Origin: Hymenolepis diminuta
Lineage: Eukaryota; Platyhelminthes; Cestoda; Cyclophyllidea; Hymenolepididae
Reading direction: 5' to 3'
Length of the DNA stretch: 64,000 bases
Assembly (NCBI GenBank): GCA_900708905.1
Contig: CAADRB010000092.1
Location: forward strand, 85,777 to 149,776
Part shown: piece after piece, positions 11,486 through 21,309 of the stretch
Numbering within the stretch: position 1 is the stretch's first letter
Layout: every line of letters begins with the position of its first letter
Notes under the pieces: model-generated
Databases searched by the model: none
What the model was told of the DNA's origin: nothing
The model's input: only the letters and a program-made list of their open reading frames with translations
Made by a program: the position numbers and the translations under genes

Positions 11486-12238
11486 ATGGAACTTTTACAA
11501 ATATTTAAGATGTTCAACGGCATATCTGCACAGGTAAAAGCTCTTTCGGCCAAATTTGAGGATTCTAAAGATGTAAATACTTATATTACATCTGTATCCG
11601 TTGTTCCTTCGTCTTATTCTATTAAACCGCCTGCATCTGTTGAAATTGCCGATCCATCAGCTGCTGAACCTGTCATTAAAAATACTCCTAAGTTCATTTA
11701 TGATCCTAAATCAATCAGATTCTTTGAATCATGATGCAATAAGCACAAATATATGTTCACGGTAAATCGTGTCAAATGGGATGAGAAACCAAGGGTCCTC
11801 TGTTTTGCTAGGAAGCTGGGTCCTTTCAAATATGAACGCTATTCGAAATTTGTTCTGCCCAAGGAACTCTATGAACTCACTTACTTTGAGACTGTGCAAA
11901 CTATGGAACTTGCAAGTCATAGGACTTCCCTCTATTCACCGACTGCTTTAAGTGCATCATACTTGTGATTAATCTTGATGAGGACTTATATGACTTTGCA
12001 GGCGTTGTGAACTTTCATTGGGATAAAATTATTAACGGCATCTTAACGGAAGAACAGTATAGACATCCTATTTTCATCTCTAGACTTCGAACAAAGCCTT
12101 GGTTATTACTAAAAACTCGTCTGTTACAAATAATAGTGGAAAATCTCAATGTGAAGCCGTAAGAAAAAGGTCAGAGAAGGGTTTAATTTGGTGAATCTCA
12201 CGTTTAATTCAGCTCTTACTGGTGATATTTTTTGTTAA
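11486..12238 (+). pseudogene. Decayed Ty3/Gypsy-type gag (K02A2.6-like capsid region)
   Basis: Gag forms the particle of an LTR retrotransposon. A first frame of 82 codons ends at TGA 11,732 to 11,734, just after Phe-Glu-Ser. Family members known to me have Trp at that point, so the stop looks like TGG changed to TGA. The same frame then continues to 11,968 with family hallmarks: R-K-L-G-P, F-V-L-P-K and T-Y-F-E-T-V. The protein then moves to another frame (between about 11,940 and 11,965) with D-F-A-G-V-V-N, T-E-E-Q-Y and I-F-I-S-R-L, stops at 12,160 to 12,162, and resumes in the second frame at about 12,167 to 12,235 (L-V-N-L). No zinc knuckle, protease, reverse transcriptase or integrase follows. 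It is an inactive fragment. The family occurs in nematodes, flatworms and arthropods, so it does not identify the host. Confidence 0.85.
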
Positions 12239-12239
12239 T

Positions 12240-13095
12240 ATCTATTAATTTTAAAATTTATCTTCATTACAAAAGCAGTATTCCAATTCTAAAATTAAGA
12301 AAATGCTTATTATTTTGTGTATTCACTTTTTCATTTTTCAGGCAACCTTATCCTTTGAAATCCTCTGTAACTACCTCGTGATTTTCTGTAAAATCTCTCA
12401 ATATTTCTACGTCAACGCGGTCAAAGCGATCTCCATCTCGGCACCCTGTCTTAATAAACAGTCTCCCGGTTCAAGCACAAATGATATTTTTTTATCAAAT
12501 CCGTTGCAGATTATCATAGATCAAATGAAAGATTATTAATGATGGGAACTTCAAGTCTATTTTATATTATGCATTATAGTGAGCACATTATCTTTGACCA
12601 TGAAATTTATTGCGGACTTTCAATCGCATATAGTCTAAAATCTTCACTAAAATCTTATTACTTCACTGAACTTGTCAATTTTGTTTAACTTTTCAGATTA
12701 GGAACGAATCTGTCAGAGTCTATCACTGACTTCAGCAATCTTAACAAAGCATGCAAAATTCGCGGTAAATATTACAAGTGCCAATTCATGCATATGCGAA
12801 CTAGGTTATCGGCATTCAGTATATTAATATACTTGTTTAAAAATGTGTTTTCATTTTGGCATAAGTCCCTATTACATTTTTCTAAAATTCTTCCCCGAAA
12901 TTTTGTGTATTATTGACTTATTTTGAACCAGCTCAGGTTTCAAAATGTCCAAAATCAATTCGTATCAACGGAAGATATTTATTGTTTCACCTTTTTTCCA
13001 GTTAAAATAAAAAATTTTGTATTCAATTTAATCTGATCTTTCCAATCTTAAAATAGTTGATGCAGTATTTCACAAATTTTTAAAATAAAGATATA
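12240..13095. other. No confirmed gene; two acceptor-like sites followed by short open frames
   Basis: Pyrimidine tracts ending in CAG occur at about 12,331 to 12,342 (TTTTTCATTTTTCAG type) and 12,686 to 12,698. The first opens onto a frame running to 12,539, the second onto a frame of about 20 codons that ends at a GGTAAAT donor-like site near 12,763. Neither predicted peptide is recognisable. They may be chance, or remnants of sequence downstream of gag. Confidence 0.3.
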
Positions 13096-13099
13096 TTTA

Positions 13100-13420
13100 A
13101 CTTAGTTGGGATATTTAGACAGTCACCACTTATTGAATGTGAATTTCACGTTTCTCTTTTCAGCTTATCCGACAAAGTGGAAGGAGAGCTGCACACTAGC
13201 GGTATTCTCGTCTGTTCATCAAAACAAACGGTCGTAATCTCTTGTTTATCATCTTTAGAAGAGATACCGGTCGCCAGTGACTGCTCAACCGACAAAGAAA
13301 ACAAAAACATTTTCGTTGGTTTTCACTATGTATGGCTAATCTCTGATGTTCCTACTCACGGTTTTTGCTGTTTCCTATGCAACTGCTGCCGATTCATTCG
13401 AATAAATGGAAGATAAAAAT
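13100..13420 (+). repeat. Dispersed repeat R2, copy b, with an open frame
   Basis: This is the partner of 5,055 to 5,370. Here the pyrimidine tract is TTTCTCTTTTCAG (13,152 to 13,164), a good splice-acceptor match, followed by an open frame through 13,416 (79 codons from its ATG at 13,177). In the shared frame, E-E, D-[SC]-S-[AT] and D-K-E-N (13,291 to 13,302) are conserved with copy a. The C-terminal part is cysteine-rich (C-C-F-L-C-N-C-C). I cannot assign a family. It could be an exon-derived repeat or part of a transposable element. Confidence 0.5.
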
Positions 13421-13424
13421 AATG

Positions 13425-14305
13425 CTGTCTGTACCTTCAACTGAAACATCAAAGCATCGCCTTGGAACATAATTCAGTGATATGAAATTTTTAGTAAAGT
13501 GCTTACTAGTTTTCATATCATATACAACCCAATCTGCAGTTCTAGTCGTCATTTTGCATAACATCTTTTTGTAAAAATTGTTTTTTTAGCAAAAATCGTT
13601 TCCTTTACTTAAAGACATTGAATGAAATTTTATCCTCTTCTTACCATAATAAAACAAATGTTTATATTTTTCGGAGATTCTACGGAATAACATTCCGAAT
13701 TCAATGGGTGCGTTTATTATTACCAAAGACATTTAAGATATTGTATTTATAAAGTTGACCACTAACTCGTATTTCACTCTTGGTTTGATAATACATATGT
13801 ACAGCCCAATTCTTAGGTTAAATTTTGTGAAGGAATTTAGCTTTAAAAACCTGACTTTCGGTAAGATTCGCTAAATCTGACAATGCTATTTTTGAGGATG
13901 CTGTGTAAGGTAAACCTTTCAAAGTTAACAACTTTTTCATAAAGTCCTTGGCCTCCTCTTATTCCATGCAACCTTATAGAGCATTCTGTTTATCCTAATG
14001 TTTTCTCTTCTTCTTGCAGAGAGTTTTAACGATTTATCTTACACTTTGAATATGCATTACTTATTACCTAGAATAGTGTACTGATTTCGTATCTCCCCAA
14101 TTCTGTAAATATTTCCCTTATTTTTTATTGCATTAAAAGTCTGATAAAATACCTATGTTAAGGACTAACCATCGGTATGCATTCCCTTGAAAAATTCCCA
14201 AATTTATTAGGGAATGTACTTATAATACTTTACTGGAATAGAGTTAAGATATCCTGGGACTGCTTTAACGAGAAACTTACATTCAACCACAGTTATTGTA
14301 GATCA
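13425..14305. other. No gene seen
   Basis: AT-rich sequence without a usable coding frame. The frame 14,177 to 14,362 runs into the SINE-like copy C and is a by-product of it. Confidence 0.55.
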
Positions 14306-14309
14306 GAAT

Positions 14310-14415
14310 TCATCATAGCGGTTGGTCACCCACATAATGGCATATTCACGGATGGGCGTTGATCTTATGACCTCTGACTTCGCACACTTTTATATTGACC
14401 GCTACGCTCCCAGCA
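14310..14415 (-). repeat. tRNA-derived SINE-like copy C (reverse strand)
   Basis: Read on the minus strand, GTAGCGGTCAATATAAAAGTG is followed by AGAGGTCATAAGATCAACGC, which matches AGGTCACAAGATTGGTGTTC of copy B at the B-box region. The A-box-like part is weak. This copy is more diverged than A and B, and its edges are approximate. Confidence 0.45.
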
Positions 14416-14984
14416 CATATGCATTCCCTTAAACCTTTTTAAGAAGTACTAAACGGACAACTACGAAGTATTACCATTTGTAGATTTGAACCCTCTACAT
14501 CGATCATTGTGACTAACTTCGAATTTAGGGATAGACCTTTAATGACTTTAACAAGGGCAAGATTTTATTTTGATCTTAAATATCAAACATCAAATGTATC
14601 AATCGACTAAATAAAACAGGCATTTGGTTAAAAATGGAGAGTCATAAAAATAATTCAGAAGGAACACTTCTCCATTAATTTTTTGTTTTTATATGGAATA
14701 GTTATATTTCCCAGAAGAAAGGCTGAATTTCTAAATTATACTGGGAGTAAATCACATCTTTCTCACTAAGAAACACGAAATAGTTTGAATGTCATAAAAT
14801 ATCTGGTAATTAAAATCAAATATGGAAATAAATTTATTACATATTTGACATTAAGTTTATGAAACAGACGCCACAGTGATAACAGAAGTAAGTTAGAAAA
14901 GCTCATTGATACCCTGGAAATCTGATTTCATTTTGGTATGAAACCCGACATGTAATAAGCAAATGACATGTTCACACGGTCTAG

Positions 14985-15300
14985 ATAATGAAATGGTGAC
15001 CACTATGGCCGTCGGAAAACATGGGTATTTTTTAGGCCAGCGGCATTATATACAAATAACTAAGCAGCAGCCTGATTTGAAATGACAGTGACATCGGTTG
15101 TGCGAGATTCCTGACGGTATAATGTCGGAAGAAACCCTAATGCATGATTGAAAGATAAATAAGAACTATATGAGATTAACAAATTTTTTTGACCTAATTA
15201 TTACCGGTAAAATTCTCAACAGACAAGTTAAGTTTTTTCTTTCTTGGTGAAGTTGATGAAGAGTTAAGCAAAACGGGAAGCATTTGAATAAAAGCCCATC
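14985..15300 (+). repeat. Dispersed repeat R3, copy a
   Basis: This aligns with 23,740 to 24,085 on the same strand and, reversed, with 39,085 to 39,240 and 35,838 to 36,000. Landmarks are a T-rich or A-rich hexamer in a G-rich context (GGGTATTTTTTAGGCC), AAATAACTAAGCAGCAGCC, the best-kept core TTTGAAATGACAGTGACATCGG (15,076 to 15,097), GATTGAAAGATAAATAAGAA, TTATTACCGGTAA and GGGAAGCATTT. No protein was recognised. Confidence 0.65.
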
Positions 15301-16130
15301 TACAGCAGTAGTTTCTGGTGGGAACCAAAGAACCAGAATAAAGAACTAAAATAAAGAAAGTTAAAGTAGGCCAATTAACACAGGAATGAGGAAAAAGCTA
15401 TCTCAGCCAAACATCTATATGTGAATAATACTTTTAGATGAAAAATATGAACGTAAAACCACGTCCTACGTAAAATCACTGAATCCATAAAACAGCTAAC
15501 TTGAAAGTTATGAATAAGCAAATTCTCTTGAGACTGATACTTTTGTGATAGATGGAATAATTTTTTATTTATGGAGAGCTTATGAACAAAAGGGATGATA
15601 AAAGCGGCTTAAACAATGCCAGAAGATATTTTAAGTTGGGAATCGAGGTCATATTGAATCCGGACTCTAAAATCGTCAGGTTGTGCACATTTCAATTTTC
15701 TTTTATATGTTTTGAACTATGCCATGAAAGTCCTGATGACATATTTTCAAGCGAATTTGTAACTATCTCTTTTTCACATAACAGGTCTTGTAGCAATCAT
15801 CCACTAGTCAAGAAATCTTAACAGTTTATGGAATGTCTGCGTTTCGATGGTGGTCTATTCGCCAGTGTATTCTCATCTCACTCGCATTTTCAAAAATTCG
15901 ATAACGCCAAGCATCCATACAGACTATTTCTTTTTTCTCTCACACCATTTATTTGCGGTTGGAGTTCTAGTAAGCGAGGGATGGACTTTTTATTAAGATT
16001 CTGCACCCAAACCGCGCTCTCTTCCTCAACAAACACCTGCTTCAAATCAAAACTGAGCTGTATAAGCCAAATTTTTTATGAGAAACTTGAGATTTTTACA
16101 ATTTTAGTAATTGAAAATTCAATAAAGGTT
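15300..16130. other. No confirmed gene; possible 3' flank of the LINE fragment
   Basis: The plus strand holds frames of 79 codons (15,582 to 15,821) and 136 codons (15,828 to 16,238). Neither resembles a known family, and the second overlaps the reverse-transcriptase remnant on the other strand. A LINE read on the minus strand should continue downstream into this interval. A faint resemblance to the region after the polymerase domain near 15,850 to 15,930 is too weak to annotate. Confidence 0.4.
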
Positions 16131-16138
16131 TGGCTATA

Positions 16139-16462
16139 CTATCGCTTTTTGGGCAAGCTTGCCCGGAGAGTAAGCCTACACTTCTGTAAATGTACAGAAC
16201 TCAAGAGTTTGACTTTGAAATCCTTGCAGGTTGCATAGACTTCCCATAATATAAGTTGAAAGACTACGTTAAAGAACATGGGATCATGTCTGACGCCCTT
16301 CCCCTTGGAAAATACTTCACTTGAGTGCTTTATGTGACCATTAAATAAGATACAGATCTTCCTATCACAACTTATACCGTAAATAAGCATCTCTTCCTTC
16401 AGAAATCTAAGATCAGTTTTAGAATATATATCATACTTTGAGAATATATCAAAAGAGAGACT
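16139..16462 (-). pseudogene. Non-LTR retrotransposon (LINE) reverse-transcriptase fragment
   Basis: The minus-strand frame is open from about 16,462 to a stop at 16,139; its first ATG is at 16,390. In order it shows R-F-L-K..L-I-Y-G-I-S (the helix before the fingers-palm junction, usually KF(I/V)..(L/I)(Y/R)..), C-x-L-x-N-G-H-I, then GVRHDP followed by FFNVVFQLIL. These match the LINE motif GVRQG[CD]P...LFNxVIDxI, with about five residues missing after the P. The catalytic Y-A-D-D box is not present in the remaining frame, and the lost residues rule out activity. The closest style is the reverse transcriptase of invertebrate LINEs, but I cannot assign the clade. Confidence 0.7.
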
Positions 16463-16469
16463 ATATCTT

Positions 16470-19400
16470 CCATATTAGCAAATTGAATTCTAGGTTTATG
16501 GCTTGAATATATTTAGGGGCCTAGACATCCGTGGCAGAAATGAGTACACCAAATCGGACAGCAAAAACTCTGGTTCCCAATACGAAATGTACATTAACTA
16601 AGAGGTGTAAGTGATCAAGCAAAGAAAACTGAAAACAATCTTCAAAAGGTGATATAGAAAACAAATATGCGGGCTTATACGTTCCATTTTAAGACCATCG
16701 AGAAGTCAATAAATTAAGTCCTTTAACCATTCACCCAAAGTTCCGAAAGATAGAGAAGGAGACTGCATATTTTGCTAACCGGAAAGAAATTTAGCAAACA
16801 TAATTATTATTTGTATTAAATTTCAATGGAACATCGAATTTTGCTAATTATGAAAAATTCAAAAACAGGAAAAAATCATGGGATTTGGTGACTTAGTTGA
16901 GAGTTACGAAAGGCAGGCACGATTATTATCTACAGACAGTCCAATCATAGGTCCTTTTGTATGAAGAATACAGAAAGAATATCGTCGGAGCTACGTAAAA
17001 AAGCAAATTTCAATCAGGACACAAAGAAGTAAAAGTAACGCCGGAAAATAACTGGCGGCGTTCCCCTTTCAAAATACCCCCTCTTATTTTCGTAGCTTTC
17101 TACATGACAAGGTGTTTATTCGGCCATTAGATATAAACGCAGAGCTGAGAGAAAGAGGCAGATGAAATATTAATCAGTTTAATTTAGGACATTCGAAATT
17201 TAAAATAAGACCGAAATAATCTCTTTGGATGAGGATAAAATGATGAATATAAATAAAGGTAAAAAGATATGCTTATAGGTAAAAATAAACCACCTATTTT
17301 ATGTAATGTCCATTTAATAACCGTATTAACACATTGGTCAGTCTGCATAATAGCTACAGCCCAACCCGTACTGTAGACAAAAACATGCAATGGCAGCGTT
17401 CATATTTACAGTCCCTACCGCAAAATGATGCTGATCTCAGTCTGTATAGTTAGTGCACCCTCATGCGTCCAAAGTTCACCTGCATATCGGTTATCGATCT
17501 ACATTCGTTTCTGTCTTGCAATGACTCATCCCATTTGCCTGTTTCGAACATGGCGGATTTTATGCTCTCAATACTACTTTGGGTTTCGTGTTCTTCCAAT
17601 TATTAATTTTTACTCCTACTCCTCCGCTCTTCTGACTCCTCCAATTATTTTGCGGTTGTTCAAAATACTTTTGATTTAAGAAAAGGATGCTGTGTTCTTG
17701 TAACTATTGAAAAGACTTACTTTAGAATAACAGAGTCGCTGAAGGCTGGTATATTCAAACAAACGTCGGAAATACGTCGGGTTAGTTAACTCGTCTCACA
17801 TCGAGTCAAAAACTCCAAAAATTATTATTTAAGTAAACCACTATTTCGATAGAAATTTAGGTGACAAGGAATGACTTAAACTGAATTCCTTAAAACGGTT
17901 TAAATCTTAAAAATGGTGACTAAAAGGATAGATTCAGAATTGATGTGAAGAAGAAACCAGTAAGTATTCATCCTTTGAGTAATAGATGGCAAGAGTTAAA
18001 TATACAAATAATCAAAATTATCCTCAAACTATTATTAAAACCTGGTCCTAACAAAGTAAAGCAAAATCTGTTCTCGGCGATATGGTAGGCAGTTTTGCAC
18101 ACTTTTTGAAGAGATTAAATATGACCCGTGTTAGAGAAACAGGAGGCGAAAAGGAAAAGCACAAATAAGTAGAAAAAATGAAATGAAACCGTCGTAATTG
18201 TTCTCTTTTAACATATACACGTTTTTTCTAAACATGGAACGGTGCACAAGATTGCAAGATTTCTTATTTCAGTGATTGCTTACTTTAATACTCTGCTCTG
18301 AGATGAATAGGGTAACAAACTGTCCTTATTTTTAAGAACTCGAAATTTATTTTAAAATCCAAACCATTCCTTAGTAAGTTCTGTACAATGACTTCCATCT
18401 CATAGTTAAGAATAGATTTAGTGATTAAAAAATGAATAAGAGAATAAATTCACCGTTCAAGAATGAACAGCTAAAAAGGTGAAAGCAAATACTGTTACAT
18501 TGGTTCTAAATAATTTTAAAGTAACTTTAAAGTAAATCGATCTGTATTGTATGTAACTGTAAGATTATGGGCTGAATGTAGTTTCAAATCATCGCAGATA
18601 AGTAACATTGACAGTCACCAGGCTGAATTGGTAGAACTTATACTGGAAATAATATAAATGAGAAGATAAATGAATAAGTGAAAGAAGAAACGGGCAGAAA
18701 AGATAGCATACTCTAAATTTAAAACAGGTAAGATGCTTATACAGAGAATATATGTCAGTTTATTTAAAATAATCATTCTAAATGATGAAGCAATGCATTG
18801 AAATAGAAAGTAAGATAAGAAATTGAAAGTGGTTTCTGACTAGTACAGAGGTTTTCACCATATGAAAATTCTTCATATTTAGGGAAAGAAAAATGCTTAA
18901 ATTAAATCATTATAGAGAAAATTTAGACAATATTATCAAACCTGCTTGACCGGCTTAACAACAAATTGTGATCATTGTGGACATAAAATGTCACTCAGTA
19001 ACCAAGATATTAATTCTAACTTTCTTCATTGAAGTGAGGCGAGTAAAATGTGGACAACATGATGAATTCCTCTCTCCCTCCGAATTCAACTGCCTCACTG
19101 TTTATAGCATCTATATGTGCTGAAATGATATTAAATAAAGAAATAAATTGATTTAGCAAAGGCAATAAAGGGATACTTAAAATCAAGGAACTGGAAGCTG
19201 GTTGTTTACGGAGAATAGAAGTTACTATTTTTCGTATGACTATGCTTCCAAATATCGGCTTTCAGTCGAATTCATTTCTAGTAAAATGATTGGAAAATGG
19301 ATTGCCGTAAAATTTGCACTAAAATAAACCAAGGGTGTTAGACTGGAAAAGCGCATGTGATAAAGAAAATTATAAAAATGGTCATTTCAGTTAACGCTTT

Positions 19401-21095
19401 AGTATAGAAAACTTTGAGTTACCAGATACTGATAATAACCGAAAAGTATTAACAATATATGGCAAAATAAGCTTTTCAGGCTGCAGAGGAGGACATCTTT
19501 GAGAGCAAATTTTTAAGTGGAATTTCGAAATAAGAAATGAACAAGATTTGTAAATGAATTACGAAATGCTCTATTTCATCAAAAGAACGAAATTAGGACC
19601 AGTATATTAAGTCATTACTTCTAAAAATCCTGCAGTCTAAGAAATAGTTGCTTCTCATAGTTCAGCTAGTATCTATTACTAGTTCAACTCTAAATCTACC
19701 AATACAATTGACGATTAAATTATAAAGAAAGTCTTGTTAGGCGTTTACCTTTTCTATGGCGGAGTACATTTTTCTTAGAGAGTAGTAGTGATTGATTCTC
19801 ACACCATGGCCAAACCGTTATCACAAAAAATAACGTAATGTTCACCAAATTACAATATAATGTTTTCTCCTCTATCGTTCTGTTCTGTTCCCCTCACCAT
19901 GATCAGCTAAGATCCGCTTGCCTTATAATTTTTAATTTATTAAGTCAACCAAACCTAATTAGGCACGTTTGTCACAAAAATATGATATTTAGGCGAACAT
20001 TGAACAACTGCAATGACACGCTGATTAGTAAGAGAAATGGGGGAAGAAGCATTTTTTAATCCCTAGATACCAGGATGCCATAATCTGCCAACACATGTGA
20101 ACAACGGTGTTAAATGTTGTTTAGTCTCCGCTATGTTAACTGACGCATGATTAAGAGTTGTTAGCCCCAATCAGCTTAATAATGTTAAATTAGTCATTAG
20201 AGATTATTATTTATTATTATTATTTATTTTCTAGTAAAGCAGACCTATTCAGATACAAACATTTTTTCACTACCTGTCCTCTACGACAGCTACTTCTTAA
20301 CACTGACACCAATGATTAAAGACCATTTTCCTACATTGAGTTAAAAAATAACTATATATTATTAACATTGCATCGTTTTTCATGAATATAATTTGTTCCC
20401 GTAATATGCTATACAATTTATTCATCAAATATATTATTATGAATAAAATCTATGAAGTATGTCAAAATTTCTTTAGAATGCCTAAAGTTCTTAAACATAT
20501 CTTAAAATTGGAGGAGAGGTGATGGAAGAATGATGTATTCATTAATGAGTTTTTGAAATCTTCGGGTGAAAGAGCTGGTGAATGAGAGATAAACTGGGTT
20601 CACACACGGTGTCATCTTCCAGAGTTCAGGCACTAGATAACAGCCTCAAAGAAGGCAGCTACGTCCAAAAATACCCGAGTCATATTTGAGGGAGTTATAT
20701 TTATGTAGAAGATTGTGTGATTCATATGGATTGGACTCATACTTTAAGGTTCGATGAAAAAGAAAAAAATCACGCTCGATGGATTATTAACTGCAGGAGG
20801 TCAACACATTTTATAAATTGGAAAAATTATATTGCACATATATGTCTTCGTAAGTGACGCTTAGTCATGATAATTTTGGCAAAAGTTTTAATGAAAAAGT
20901 CGAAAGAGCTCATAAATTGTCTAAAATAATAATGAAATAGGTTCACTAAACAAATAGAGGTAGATTTACGATATAGGAACAGGTGAAAGAATTTGGAGTG
21001 AAAGTATTGCAAGAACAACTTGCTTTTTGAAAAAGCATTACTTACATACGTAATTCAAGCATAATTTTTTATTTAAAGATAAATGAAAACAATGC
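16470..21095. other. No gene seen; long AT-rich stretch
   Basis: This interval holds mostly A-rich sequence with short chance frames (17,184 to 17,390 minus; 17,425 to 17,679 plus; 19,838 to 20,059 plus; 20,827 to 21,018 minus). A small G+C-richer patch lies at 17,030 to 17,100, and an ATT-triplet run at about 20,200 to 20,230. I could not match any part of it to another place in the window with confidence. Confidence 0.5.
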
Positions 21096-21102
21096 CAACC
21101 AC

Positions 21103-21306
21103 TTACTTTTCGATTAGAACTATTATCTGCAATTGTGAAAATGTGTACCCATGTGGCGTTCCTACTGAATCCTCAACAAATACTCGAACTAAGACTCTAG
21201 ATTCACAGACTCTGAATGAAGGTGGTCTCTCGTGAGGATATAAAAACAAGTGACATTTTAAATGATCCCGTATTGTTATGCCGTCTCTAAAAAATCCCAA
21301 CATCAT
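21103..21306 (-). pseudogene. Possible jockey/CR1-like reverse-transcriptase fragment
   Basis: The 67-codon minus-strand frame reads F-R-V at residues 31 to 33, then V-F-V-E-D-S-V and G-T-P-H-G-Y-T-F-S-Q-L at residues 49 to 59. This resembles the jockey/CR1 pattern F-x-V-x-x...F-x-Q-E-x-GVPQG-S-x-L-S-x-x-LF, with Q changed to H. An H-L..L-F-x-Y stretch precedes it at about the right distance. A stop lies directly upstream of the ATG and no F-A-D-D box follows in frame. The similarity is short, so this remains tentative. Confidence 0.42.
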
Positions 21307-21309
21307 TTA

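Noticed and set aside
12303..12539. Open frame after a good acceptor-like CAG, just downstream of gag
   Set aside because: Considered as a spliced exon or as gag continuation, but the peptide has no zinc knuckle or protease motif and no match to the gag family. Noted only as part of the regional entry.
14635..14730. CCCAGAAG near 14,715 as a second copy of the 2,535 hairpin
   Set aside because: Only one arm is similar and it has no complementary partner. The weak flanking similarity is within what AT-rich sequence gives by chance.
15828..16238. Longest ATG-led open frame (136 codons, plus strand)
   Set aside because: No recognisable domain, and its 3' part overlaps a minus-strand reverse-transcriptase remnant that does show family motifs. 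It is most likely a shadow frame.
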